Translations under genes and position numbers: made by a program
In this document: one piece after another, positions 1 through 6,645 of the stretch
How positions within the stretch are numbered: position 1 is the first letter of the stretch
Layout of the letters: the number at the start of each line of letters is the position of its first letter
The notes under the pieces: generated by a model
Seen by the model: only the letters and a program-made list of their open reading frames with translations
Told to the model about the DNA's origin: nothing
Database searches by the model: none
Assembly (NCBI GenBank): GCA_958421655.1
Contig: CATZMG010000062.1
Span: 1-12,650 of the forward strand
DNA from: an uncultured Collinsella sp.
GTDB lineage: Bacteria > Actinomycetota > Coriobacteriia > Coriobacteriales > Coriobacteriaceae
Reading direction: 5' to 3'
Length of the DNA: 12,650 bases

Positions 1-455
1 GGTCGCAGCGCCAAGACGATCGTGTGACGCTCCACGAGCGCACGAATGTGACGCAGTTGCCCGAGCTCGGCTACGGCGGTGCTATCGATCTGGCCGTGTG
101 CGATGTATCGTTTACGAGTATCGCGAATATCATCGACGCCGTGCTGTCGTGCCTGAAGCCTTCGGGTTCGTTTTGCACGCTCGTAAAGCCGCAGTTTGAG
201 GCTCCGGCTGCGCTGGTGGGTGAGGGCGGCATTGTGACCGATCCCGCCGTGCGCCACGATACACTCGTGGCGGCGGTTGAACTCTTTGCTGCCAAGGGCC
301 TGTTCCCGGTCGATGTCTGCGTGTCGCCCATTCATGGTGCCAAGGGAAACGTTGAGTTTTTCCTGTACGGCACGAGGTTTGCCCCCGGCGAGCGCGCCGA
401 CGATGAGCTGCAATCCCAGGTATCGGTTTTGAGCGAGAAAGCTGCAACGCTATGA
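1..455 (+). CDS. tlyA: TlyA-family rRNA (cytidine-2'-O)-methyltransferase, 3' part
   Basis: The 5' end lies outside the window; the reading frame is open from base 3, giving the last 150 codons of a protein that is usually about 250-270 residues. TlyA enzymes use SAM to 2'-O-methylate cytidines in 16S and/or 23S rRNA and have an N-terminal S4 RNA-binding domain (not visible here) and an FtsJ-like Rossmann domain. Seen in the fragment: RQDDRV..HERTNV (start of the Rossmann core), LAVCDVSFTSI with Asp34 of the fragment, LVKPQFEA with Lys62, a GIVTDPAVR loop, and GNVEFF with Glu118. These fit three of the family's K-D-K-E catalytic residues. A GTG at 24 is internal Val, not a start, because homology continues upstream of it. 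The stop codon overlaps the nadK start (ATGA), so the two are probably translationally coupled. Confidence 0.93.
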   Translation, partial: SQRQDDRVTLHERTNVTQLPELGYGGAIDLAVCDVSFTSIANIIDAVLSCLKPSGSFCTLVKPQFEAPAALVGEGGIVTDPAVRHDTLVAAVELFAAKGLFPVDVCVSPIHGAKGNVEFFLYGTRFAPGERADDELQSQVSVLSEKAATL

Positions 456-1312
456 AGGTCTTTCTGGTTCCCAATTACTACAAGCAAGAGGCGGTCGAGA
501 GCGGCCTGATGCTCGAGCTTTGGCTGACGCGCCAGGGCTATGAAGTCGCATGGGCTGCCGACCAGCGATCGAAGATTCAAAGCACGCCTGATATTGACGG
601 CTCCGATCTGGTCATTACGCTCGGCGGCGACGGTACGTTGCTGCGCGCTGCCCGCATCCTCAACCATCGCGAGATTCCTATCCTCGGTCTTTCCTATGGT
701 CACCTGGGCTTTTTAACTGCTGCGAGCCCCGAGGAGCGCGACATTCTGCAGGTCGTGAGTGACGCCCTGTCCGGCGAGCTGCACGTGAGCCGTCGCGCCA
801 CCATCGCCGCGGATATCGTGTCCGTGCGCGAAGACGGTACGAAGGATGTCGTGCGCACCTTCGCCCTCAACGACATGGCGCTTACGCGCGGCCCCCTGTC
901 CGATATGGTCGAGTTTGACATCACGGTGTCCGGTCACCATATCGACCGCCTACGCGGTGACGGTGTCGTCGTTTCGACGGCGACTGGTTCTACGGGTTAC
1001 GCGCTCAGCGCCGGTGGCCCCATCGTGAGCCCTGACTATACGGGCATGGTCTGCGTACCCATTGCGCCGCACACCATTCAGGCTCGTGCCTTTTTGACTT
1101 CGCCGAGTGATGTCGTCGAGATCTTTATGTCTGATGACCGTCCGAGTGTTCCGGCGATCGCTATCGATGGACAGTTTATTACCTGCGATGGTACCGTTGA
1201 GAGCGTGGCCGTGCGTCGCGGTCCCGGTGATGTGCTGCTGCTGGATTACGGCCCCGAGAGCTTCTATAACTCGGTGAGCCGTGTGTTCTACGGAGTGCGT
1301 CATGATCGATGA
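452..1312 (+). CDS. nadK: NAD kinase
   Basis: Predicted 286-residue cytosolic NAD kinase, which phosphorylates NAD to NADP using ATP or polyphosphate. The family marks are clear: LGGDGTLLRAAR with GGDG at residues 58-61, GLSYGHLGFLT around 79-89 (the usual G.N.G.LGFL segment, with Tyr in place of Asn), ALND at 138-141 where most members have NE, RGDGVVVSTATGSTGYALSAGGPI at about 168-191 with the TGSTGY loop, and PIAPHT at 203-208. The length is normal. The ATG overlaps the tlyA stop by 4 bases and has only a weak purine-rich stretch upstream, so translation is likely coupled to tlyA. The 3' end overlaps recN by 11 bases. The tlyA-nadK-recN order is a known conserved neighbourhood in Gram-positive bacteria, which supports all three calls. 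Confidence 0.97.
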   Translation: MKVFLVPNYYKQEAVESGLMLELWLTRQGYEVAWAADQRSKIQSTPDIDGSDLVITLGGDGTLLRAARILNHREIPILGLSYGHLGFLTAASPEERDILQVVSDALSGELHVSRRATIAADIVSVREDGTKDVVRTFALNDMALTRGPLSDMVEFDITVSGHHIDRLRGDGVVVSTATGSTGYALSAGGPIVSPDYTGMVCVPIAPHTIQARAFLTSPSDVVEIFMSDDRPSVPAIAIDGQFITCDGTVESVAVRRGPGDVLLLDYGPESFYNSVSRVFYGVRHDR

Positions 1313-2930
1313 GCTGCAGGTTTATAACATTGCACTCATTCGCGATGCGACGCTGGTGCCGAGTGCCGGCCTGACTGTCCTGACTGGCGAGACTGGCGCC
1401 GGCAAGACCGCGCTGCTCTCGGCCCTCAAGCTTATTTTGGGCGAGCGTGCGGATTCGTCGACGGTGCGCGAGGGCGAGGCACTGGCGAGCGTCGAGGCGC
1501 GACTCTTCGACGGGCCGCACGACACGGAGGGGTTCACCGTACAGCGCAGCCTTTCTGCCGAGGGCCGCAGCCGCGTAAAAATTGACGGCCGCATTGCCAG
1601 CGTGCGCGAGCTTTCGGAGCGCGTCGGTGTGATGATGGATCTGTGCGGCCAGCACGAGCACCAGCGCTTGCTCGATCCGGCGCATCACGTTGCGATGGTC
1701 GATGCATGGGCAGGGCGCCCGGCACTCGAGGCGCTGGATGCGTACCGCGCCTGCTTTAAAGCCTCGCGCGCTGCCGCCAAGGAGGTTCGACGTGTCGAAG
1801 AGGCCTCGCGTGCGCAGGGGAGCCGCGTCGAGGAGGCGCGCTTTGCCCTCGAGCGCATCGGCGAGGTCGACCCCAAGCCGGGTGAGTATGAGGAACTCGA
1901 GAAGCTGCTGCCGCGCTCCGAACATGCCGAGGTACTGGTTGCCACGGCTAACGATGCCCATGCATCGCTTGCCGCCGAAGGGGGAGCGCTCGATGCCGTG
2001 AACAGCGCCGTGGCAGAGCTTTCCCGAATGGCTACCGTCGATCGCAAACTCGGCGACATTGCCGATGCACTTTCGGATGCCTGTATCTCCCTTGAGGATT
2101 GCGCGAACGAGCTTCGTGCCTATCGCGATGGCATCGCCTTCGACCCGCGCGAGCTCGCTCGCATGCGTGAGCGGTATTCCGATCTCAAGGGCCTGTTGCG
2201 TCAGTGGGGCCCCACCATGGACGATGTTTTTGCCATGCGCGATCGCTCGCAAGAGCTGCTGTCCCTGGTCGATGATGGCGATGAACAGATCAAAAAGGCG
2301 CGTGAGGCACTCGGGAGCGCCGAGCGCGAGTTGTTTGCCGCTGCCAAGGCACTTAAGCGCGCTCGCAATACGGCGGCCCCGCGCTTCTGCCACGAGGTTG
2401 GCCGCCAGATGGCGCGCTTGGAGATGGGTAGTGCCGAGCTCGTCTGGGAGTCGCGCGATCTTCCCCGTGCTGAGTGGACGCCCGTTGGTCCTTCGAGCTA
2501 CGAGCTGCTATACCGCAGCGGTGCCGGCTTGACGCCACGTCCCCTGCGCCGCATTGCGTCGGGCGGCGAGCTCAGCCGCGTCATGCTGGCAAGTAAGGTT
2601 GTCCTCGGTAACGCGGACGGTGTCGATACGCTGGTGTTTGACGAGGTCGATGCTGGTGTCGGTGGCTCCACGGCGCGTGCACTCGCGGGCGTGCTGGCAG
2701 ATCTCGCCTCTACGCATCAGGTGATTGTCGTAACCCACTTGGCGCAGGTCGCCGTCATGGCCGACAAGCATTATGTTGTCAGCAAGGAACCAGGCGATGT
2801 TCCCCAGACGCATTTGGACGAGGTAACCGGCGAAGCGCGTACCGCCGAGATCGCCCGCATGTTGAGCGGCGATCAGTCCGAGGCAAGCTTGGCCCACGCA
2901 AAGCAGATGCTCGAAGAAGCTCGAGGTTAG
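1302..2930 (+). CDS. recN: DNA repair protein RecN (SMC-like ATPase)
   Basis: Predicted 542 residues, the usual size. RecN is an SMC-related ATPase recruited to double-strand breaks, acting in recombinational repair. Seen: an N-terminal MIDELQVYNIALI strand, Walker A GETGAGKT at 29-36, the conserved LCGQHEHQRLL segment at 114-124, a central Glu/Ala/Arg-rich coiled-coil region from about 150 to 370, the ABC signature SGGELSR at 420-426, Walker B LVFDEVD with DEVD at 447-450 followed by AGVGG, and the THLAQVAVMAD switch segment. The reading frame is open seven codons further upstream, but the ATG at 1302 is chosen because GGAG (1292-1295) sits 6 bases before it and the family starts at MI-x-E-L. 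It overlaps the end of nadK by 11 bases. No truncation or damage is visible. Confidence 0.97.
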   Translation: MIDELQVYNIALIRDATLVPSAGLTVLTGETGAGKTALLSALKLILGERADSSTVREGEALASVEARLFDGPHDTEGFTVQRSLSAEGRSRVKIDGRIASVRELSERVGVMMDLCGQHEHQRLLDPAHHVAMVDAWAGRPALEALDAYRACFKASRAAAKEVRRVEEASRAQGSRVEEARFALERIGEVDPKPGEYEELEKLLPRSEHAEVLVATANDAHASLAAEGGALDAVNSAVAELSRMATVDRKLGDIADALSDACISLEDCANELRAYRDGIAFDPRELARMRERYSDLKGLLRQWGPTMDDVFAMRDRSQELLSLVDDGDEQIKKAREALGSAERELFAAAKALKRARNTAAPRFCHEVGRQMARLEMGSAELVWESRDLPRAEWTPVGPSSYELLYRSGAGLTPRPLRRIASGGELSRVMLASKVVLGNADGVDTLVFDEVDAGVGGSTARALAGVLADLASTHQVIVVTHLAQVAVMADKHYVVSKEPGDVPQTHLDEVTGEARTAEIARMLSGDQSEASLAHAKQMLEEARG

Positions 2931-2948
2931 GTCGTATCAGTGGGGTTG

Positions 2949-2981
2949 GTGGGACAAAATAGACTGAAATTTTTGTCCCAC
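2949..2981. terminator. Bidirectional hairpin terminator between recN and the RpiR regulator
   Basis: GTGGGACAAAA (2949-2959) is exactly complementary to TTTTGTCCCAC (2971-2981), with an 11-base loop. The arms carry A- and T-runs, so a U-rich side is present in either direction. It lies between two converging genes, 18 bases after the recN stop and 8 bases from the regulator stop, which suits a shared terminator. Confidence 0.75.
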
Positions 2982-2989
2982 TACGCGTT

Positions 2990-3847
2990 TTACTCAACGA
3001 CCTTATCCGGCTGGATGAGCTCCTCGTAGTAGCTGATATGCTCACGCGCGTCTTTAATCTCGGGCAGCAGGAAGTTGTAGATGACTTCGATGATCATCGT
3101 GGCGCTGATCTTAGAGAACGCAAAGTCGCCCGTTGTCAGCAGCGCTTCGTGGTTGACGGTGTTAAAAGTGTAGTCTGCCAGGCGCGCGAGCGGGGATTTA
3201 CTGTCGCTGCTGATGACGACTACGGTTGCGCCGCAGTTGCGAGCCGCTTTTGCCATGCGATTCAGTCGGCGCGATTTGCCGGAGTTTGAGATAAGCACGA
3301 TGACGTCACCCGGGCGTAACGTGAGCGCAAAGCCGATTGATGTCTCGCTAATGGTGCTCGCCATGCAGCGCAGGCCCAGCTGCGAAAACTTAAACGTCGC
3401 ATCGAGCGCGACCGCGTTCGTATTGCCCACAGCCGCAAACTCAATAACCCCTGCATGCTTAAGGGCATGCACAACAGCCGCCAGCGTATCGTGGTCGATC
3501 CCGTCGATGGTCGCATTAAGCTCGCTCACCTTGGCAGCCAGGATGTTCTTGAGGCTCTGCTCCATATTGTCGAGCGAGACCTCGTCAGTCAGGCCCTCGT
3601 TACGCTGGCTTTCCAAATCCCTCGCCAACGAAAACTGAAAGCTGCGGAAGCTACCAAAGCCAAGCTTGCGGCAGAAGCGCGAAACGGTCGCCTCGGACGT
3701 GGCGGCGGCGCGTGAGAGCTGAGCGGCCGTGAGGCGTGGCGCCTCGGACTGGTGCTCCAATATATAGTCGACAATGCGCTGCTCGGACTCGCTGTATCCC
3801 TGATGGGTGCTAATGAGGGAAAGTGCGCTCTTGCTACTATCGGTCAT
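2990..3847 (-). CDS. RpiR/MurR-family transcriptional regulator (HTH + SIS)
   Basis: Predicted 285-residue cytosolic repressor or activator of sugar-phosphate genes. The N-terminal HTH_6 domain spans about residues 1-77, with the helix-turn-helix around 38-62 (LTAAQLSRAAATSEATVSRF, then CRKLGF). A SIS sugar-phosphate binding domain spans about 130-260 and contains AAVGNTNAVALD and IVLISNSGKS (SNSGKS at 187-192). An in-frame ATG lies 16 codons upstream at 3895. I prefer the ATG at 3847 because AGGAG (complement of 3854-3858) sits 6 bases before it, whereas the upstream ATG has no SD and directly follows a TATACT that looks like a -10 box. The gene diverges from the fructose PTS permease and shares its 272-base upstream region, so the PTS locus is the likely target and fructose-1-phosphate a plausible effector (inferred). 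Ligand and sign of regulation cannot be read from the sequence. FruR-type DeoR or LacI regulators are more usual for such loci. Confidence 0.93.
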   Translation of the reverse strand: MTDSSKSALSLISTHQGYSESEQRIVDYILEHQSEAPRLTAAQLSRAAATSEATVSRFCRKLGFGSFRSFQFSLARDLESQRNEGLTDEVSLDNMEQSLKNILAAKVSELNATIDGIDHDTLAAVVHALKHAGVIEFAAVGNTNAVALDATFKFSQLGLRCMASTISETSIGFALTLRPGDVIVLISNSGKSRRLNRMAKAARNCGATVVVISSDSKSPLARLADYTFNTVNHEALLTTGDFAFSKISATMIIEVIYNFLLPEIKDAREHISYYEELIQPDKVVE

Positions 3848-3895
3848 GGATGGCTCCTGGTTGGCATGAAAATCTAGCTTGATTTGCAATGCCAT

Positions 3896-3901
3896 AGTAT
3901 A
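3896..3901 (-). promoter_or_regulatory. Candidate -10 box of the RpiR-family regulator gene
   Basis: On the - strand the sequence reads TATACT (complement of AGTATA at 3896-3901), 4/6 or better to the sigma-A -10 consensus, about 50 bases before the chosen ATG. No good -35 lies at 16-18 bases; the closest weak match is a TTGTAA only 13 bases upstream. An activator or an atypical -35 is possible. Confidence 0.4.
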
Positions 3902-3948
3902 CGGGCATTTTCAATTACAAGATACACCTTGCCGTTTCAAGTGTTGAT

Positions 3949-3992
3949 GGTAAACTTTCACTTACCGTTTACGGCTATGAAAGAACCTTTCA
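3949..3992. promoter_or_regulatory. Candidate operator region between the regulator and fruA
   Basis: Two dyad structures lie close together. TGAAAG-AAC-CTTTCA (3978-3992) is a perfect 6-base dyad. Just before it, GTAAAC (3950-3955) pairs with GTTTAC (3967-3972), and GGTAA (3949-3953) pairs with TTACC (3962-3966). TGAAA/TTTCA dyads are a plausible kind of site for an RpiR-family dimer, but that link is inferred from position only. Weak sigma-A-like hexamers exist (TTGCCG at 3929, 16 bases, TAAACT at 3951); I would not name a promoter with confidence. If that one is used, the dyads would sit at and just after the transcription start, as expected for repression. Confidence 0.45.
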
Positions 3993-4057
3993 CCGGAGAT
4001 TTGCACCTTAGCTCTTCTCACGCGGACGGTAGGTTGGTATCTTTCAGTTGTGGAAAA

Positions 4058-4098
4058 ACGCGCATCGAAGCGCGTGTAGGGGAGCGCCCGCGGGCGCT
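4058..4098 (+). promoter_or_regulatory. Two consecutive stem-loops in the fruA leader
   Basis: ACGCGC (4058-4063) pairs with GCGCGT (4070-4075) across a 6-base loop. It is followed by a perfect 16-base palindrome AGCGCCCGCGGGCGCT (4083-4098). The second ends 11 bases before the SD GGAGG (4110-4114). No T-run follows, so these are not terminators. They could stabilise the 5' end of the mRNA or be a protein-binding dyad in DNA. Confidence 0.45.
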
Positions 4099-4119
4099 GT
4101 ACTCAAGAAGGAGGGACAC

Positions 4120-6123
4120 ATGGCTAAGTTTGACATCATCGCCGCGACCGGTTGCCCGACTGGCATTGCGCACACCTTCATGGCGAAGGAGGCGCTGGAG
4201 AAGGCAGCTGCCGAGCGCGGTCTGACCATTAAGGTCGAGACTCATGGCCAGGTCGGTGTCGAGAACGAGCTCACCAAGAGTGAGATCGCTGGTGCCAAGG
4301 CCGTCGTCGTCGCAGCCGACAAGGATGTCCAGGCTGAGCGTTTCGCCGGCAAGCCCATGGTTTCCGTTGGTGTTTCCAAGGCCCTGTCCGTTGAGGCCGC
4401 CGGTAAGCTGATTGACCGCGCGCTCGCCGCCAAGGGCGACGACACGGTTGCGGCTGCTGCCGATGTCGAGGACGAGGTCGAGGAGAAGGAGTCCATCGGC
4501 CACATCATCTACAAGCACCTCATGAACGGCGTCAGCCACATGCTGGTCTTCGTCGTTGCTGGTGGTGTTCTGACCGCCGTTTCGTTCCTGTGGGGCATTA
4601 CGTCCTTCGATTCGACGGCGTCTGACTACAACAGCTTTGCTGCGATGCTCAAGATCATCGGCGGCATCGCCATGAACCTCATGGTTCCGGTGCTTTCCGC
4701 CTACATCGCCGAATCCATCGGCAAGCGCCCGGCGCTCGTCCCCGGTTTCGTTGCCGGTATGATCGCTATCCAGGGCCTGCCTGTTAACGCCGAGACCGGC
4801 ATGATCGACGCCGGTGGCGCTGGCGTGGGCTTCGGCTTCCTGGGCGGTATCGTCGGTGGCTTCCTCGCTGGTTATGTCATCCTGCTGCTCGAGAAGGTCT
4901 TTGCCGGTCTGCCCAAGAACCTGGACGGCCTCAAGGCTATCTTCCTGTACCCGCTGTTCTCTACCGCCATCGTCGGTCTGGTCATGCTCGGCATTTCCGG
5001 CCCCATGGCTGCCATCAACACCGCCATGATGGACTTCCTCAAGGGCCTGTCCGCCTCTGGCGCCGTTGTCCTGGGTCTTGCCATTGGCTGCATGTGCGCC
5101 TTTGACATGGGCGGCCCGGTCAACAAGGCTGCTTACGTCACCGGTACCGCTATGCTCACCGAGGCTTTGGCCGCCGGTGTTGGCACCGATACCTACAACT
5201 TCGGCACCAACTTCATGGCTGCCGTCTCCGCTGCCTGCATCGTTCCGCCGCTGATCACCACCTTCGCTGTCGTTGTCGGCAAGAAGTACTTCAGCCAGGA
5301 GGATCACGACGCCGGTGTCGTTAACCTCATCCTTGGTTGCACCCACATCACCGAGGGCGCCATTCCGTTCATGACCAAGAACATCTGGCCCGTCATGCCC
5401 ATCATGATGCTCGGTTCCTCTATCGCTTCGATCCTGACCATTATGTTCAACGTTCACGATCCGGCGCCTCACGGTGGCTTCTTGGTCCTGCCCGTTGTCG
5501 AGAACGGTCCGCTTTGGGTCCTCGCGATCCTCATCGGCGCTGTGGTCGGTGGCATCCTGTTCGTGGCCTTCAAGAAGTACGACTTCGAGAAGAATCAGAA
5601 GGCCGCTCCTGCAGCCAAGCCGGTTGAGGCCCCCAAAGCCGCTGCCGTCGAGGCCCCCAAGGCCGAGGCTGCCGACTTCGTGAAGGTCGAGAATGTCTTT
5701 GTCGCCGAGGACTTCGCTTCTCGTGACGAGGCTCTGAGCTTCGTTTCCAACCAGGCCGTCAAGGCCGGCATCGCCAACGACGCCGACGCCGTGATGAACG
5801 CCTTCCTGGCCCGCGAGGCCGAGGGCACCACGGGCATGATGGAGGGCTTCGCCATCCCGCATGCCAAGTCCGATGCCATTACCGAGGCTGCCGTCATCGT
5901 CGTCAAGGACGAGTCCGGCGTGACCGGTTGGGACACCATGGACGGCGCTCCCGTCAACGTGGCTATCGCCCTGCTCATCCCCGGTGCCCAGGCCGGCACT
6001 ACGCACCTCAAGATCTTGTCCAAGGTCGCCGAGGCGCTCATGGACGAGGACTTCCGTGCCACCGTCAAGGGTTCCACCGACGCCGCCGAGATCGCCAAGA
6101 CAATCAACGCCCGCCTGGTCTAA
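4120..6123 (+). CDS. fruA: Fructose-type PTS permease, fused EIIBCA
   Basis: Predicted 667-residue inner-membrane permease that takes up and phosphorylates a sugar, most likely fructose to fructose-1-phosphate. Domains in order: IIB at about 1-100 with the phospho-Cys in ATGCPTGIAHTFMA (Cys12); an acidic linker (about 105-125); membrane IIC at about 126-485 with many hydrophobic segments, GFLGGIVGGFLAGY, MGGPVNKAAY and ITEGAIPF at 410-417; an Ala/Pro/Lys/Glu-rich flexible linker at about 490-517; and IIA at about 518-667 with the phospho-His in GFAIPHAKS (His581). The frame is open 24 codons upstream, but ATG 4120 is right: GGAGG at 4110-4114 precedes it by 5 bases and the IIB domain starts there. 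Having IIA at the C-terminus differs from the A-B-C order of Bacillus FruA. A strong terminator follows. Specificity for a related sugar (mannose-like or 2-O-mannosylglycerate-like) cannot be excluded, but the kinases downstream favour fructose. Confidence 0.95.
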   Translation: MAKFDIIAATGCPTGIAHTFMAKEALEKAAAERGLTIKVETHGQVGVENELTKSEIAGAKAVVVAADKDVQAERFAGKPMVSVGVSKALSVEAAGKLIDRALAAKGDDTVAAAADVEDEVEEKESIGHIIYKHLMNGVSHMLVFVVAGGVLTAVSFLWGITSFDSTASDYNSFAAMLKIIGGIAMNLMVPVLSAYIAESIGKRPALVPGFVAGMIAIQGLPVNAETGMIDAGGAGVGFGFLGGIVGGFLAGYVILLLEKVFAGLPKNLDGLKAIFLYPLFSTAIVGLVMLGISGPMAAINTAMMDFLKGLSASGAVVLGLAIGCMCAFDMGGPVNKAAYVTGTAMLTEALAAGVGTDTYNFGTNFMAAVSAACIVPPLITTFAVVVGKKYFSQEDHDAGVVNLILGCTHITEGAIPFMTKNIWPVMPIMMLGSSIASILTIMFNVHDPAPHGGFLVLPVVENGPLWVLAILIGAVVGGILFVAFKKYDFEKNQKAAPAAKPVEAPKAAAVEAPKAEAADFVKVENVFVAEDFASRDEALSFVSNQAVKAGIANDADAVMNAFLAREAEGTTGMMEGFAIPHAKSDAITEAAVIVVKDESGVTGWDTMDGAPVNVAIALLIPGAQAGTTHLKILSKVAEALMDEDFRATVKGSTDAAEIAKTINARLV

Positions 6124-6160
6124 TTCCACGGCACGCGAATAACATCGCCCTCTGTAATAA

Positions 6161-6196
6161 AGGCGAGGACTCCACCCGGAGCCCTCGCCTTTTTTC
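6161..6196 (+). terminator. Rho-independent terminator after fruA
   Basis: AGGCGAGG (6161-6168) pairs with CCTCGCCT (6183-6190). After one A/C mismatch, CTCC (6170-6173) pairs with GGAG (6178-6181) around an ACCC loop. A run of six T follows (6190-6195). The stem starts 37 bases after the fruA stop, so fruA is probably transcribed apart from ptsH and ptsI. Confidence 0.93.
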
Positions 6197-6199
6197 ATT

Positions 6200-6286
6200 C
6201 CCTTCTGTAAGATGCGGTGAAATAGGGACTGTTTAAACGTTTCAACCGCAAAATCAGTCGCTATTTCACCGCAACTTGCAGAAGGG
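6200..6286. repeat. Long inverted repeat element 1 (32-nt arms)
   Basis: The left arm 6200-6231 and right arm 6255-6286 are reverse complements at 29 of 32 positions (mismatches at arm positions 9, 13 and 27), around a 23-base loop. The arms contain GCGGTGAAATAG / CTATTTCACCGC. The loop contains overlapping small palindromes GTTTAAAC and AAACGTTT. It follows the fruA terminator T-run directly and has no T-run of its own. The shape fits a small non-autonomous repeat (MITE- or REP-like) or a structured RNA. CAT occurs on both sides (6196-6198 and 6287-6289) but is too short to count as a target duplication. Confidence 0.8.
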
Positions 6287-6382
6287 CATAGAGGGAACTG
6301 CCCATTGAGTCTTTGTCGCGAACAGATCCTCAGCCAGAATTCCGTTCCGCCGATATTGCTCTGGTCCGACCGAGTTTCCGCA

Positions 6383-6511
6383 GCTCGCCCGCCGGGCGGG
6401 GCGATTAAGTTTGTCGCGAGTTCCGCACGCAAAGGAAAGCACTTAATGTGCTTTCCGTCTTGCGCAGGACTGTAGAGCAGCAAACTTAACCGCCCCGCCC
6501 GGCGGGCGAGC
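6383..6511. repeat. Long nested inverted repeat element 2 (31-nt GC-rich arms)
   Basis: The left arm 6383-6413 and right arm 6481-6511 are reverse complements at 30 of 31 positions; each begins or ends with a GCTCGCCCGCC-type GC block and runs into TTAAGTTTG. Inside lies a perfect hairpin GGAAAGCAC (6434-6442), loop TTAAT, GTGCTTTCC (6448-6456), with imperfect pairing continuing outward (CGCAA on one side, TTGCG on the other). Each outer arm also contains its own dyad (CCCGCC-G-GGCGGG at 6388-6400), so alternative folds exist. There is no T-run. GCA lies immediately outside both ends. It could be a MITE-like element, a structured RNA or a DNA cruciform. Confidence 0.82.
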
Positions 6512-6575
6512 GCAGGGATACGACATCTGTCCAACAATTCGTGTGAAACACAATGAAAAACCGTTTGATGTGAGT

Positions 6576-6584
6576 TAATATAAA
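6576..6584 (+). promoter_or_regulatory. Possible -10 region for ptsH
   Basis: TAATATAAA offers TAATAT (6576-6581) or TATAAA (6579-6584) as a -10 box about 70 bases before the ptsH ATG. No -35 at 16-18 bases stands out (TTGATG at 6565 is far too close), so this is only a suggestion from AT-richness in a GC-rich genome. Confidence 0.3.
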
Positions 6585-6599
6585 CAACGTCGTGAATCT

Positions 6600-6645
6600 G
6601 ACTCCTGCCACATGCATGACAGGGGTTAAACACAAAAAAGGAGTC
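6600..6645 (+). promoter_or_regulatory. ptsH leader that can pair with its own SD sequence
   Basis: GACTCC (6600-6605) is exactly complementary to GGAGTC (6640-6645), which contains the ptsH SD GGAG 6 bases before the ATG. A short CCTG/CAGG stem (6604-6607 with 6620-6623) overlaps the same 5' segment by two bases and would compete with the SD pairing. This could be a simple translational switch or chance. Confidence 0.4.

Noticed and set aside
24..455. GTG at 24 as the start of a complete small gene
   Set aside because: TlyA-like sequence (RQDDRV) continues upstream in frame to the window edge, so this is the tail of a larger gene.
1179..2393. 404-codon open frame on the - strand over nadK/recN
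   Set aside because: Antisense to two well-supported genes with conserved motifs; no SD and no domain.
3848..3895. 16-codon N-terminal extension of the RpiR-family regulator
   Set aside because: The upstream ATG has no SD and follows a TATACT box directly, while the internal ATG has AGGAG at 6 bases.
6231..6244. CcpA cre-like site (TTTAAACGTTTCA) in the loop of element 1
   Set aside because: It misses the conserved spacing of the cre consensus by one base and lies between terminator and repeat, far from the ptsH start; more likely part of the repeat.
6542..6552. TGTG-AAA-CACA dyad as a Crp/Fnr-type operator
   Set aside because: The arms are only 4 bases and the spacing does not match TGTGA-N6-TCACA; too weak to call.
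4018..6633. 871-codon open frame on the - strand over fruA and the following gap
   Set aside because: It is the reverse frame of a strongly codon-biased gene, where reverse stops (TTA, CTA, TCA codons) are rare. The translation is low-complexity Gly/Asp/His/Val-rich with no domain, and it lacks an SD.
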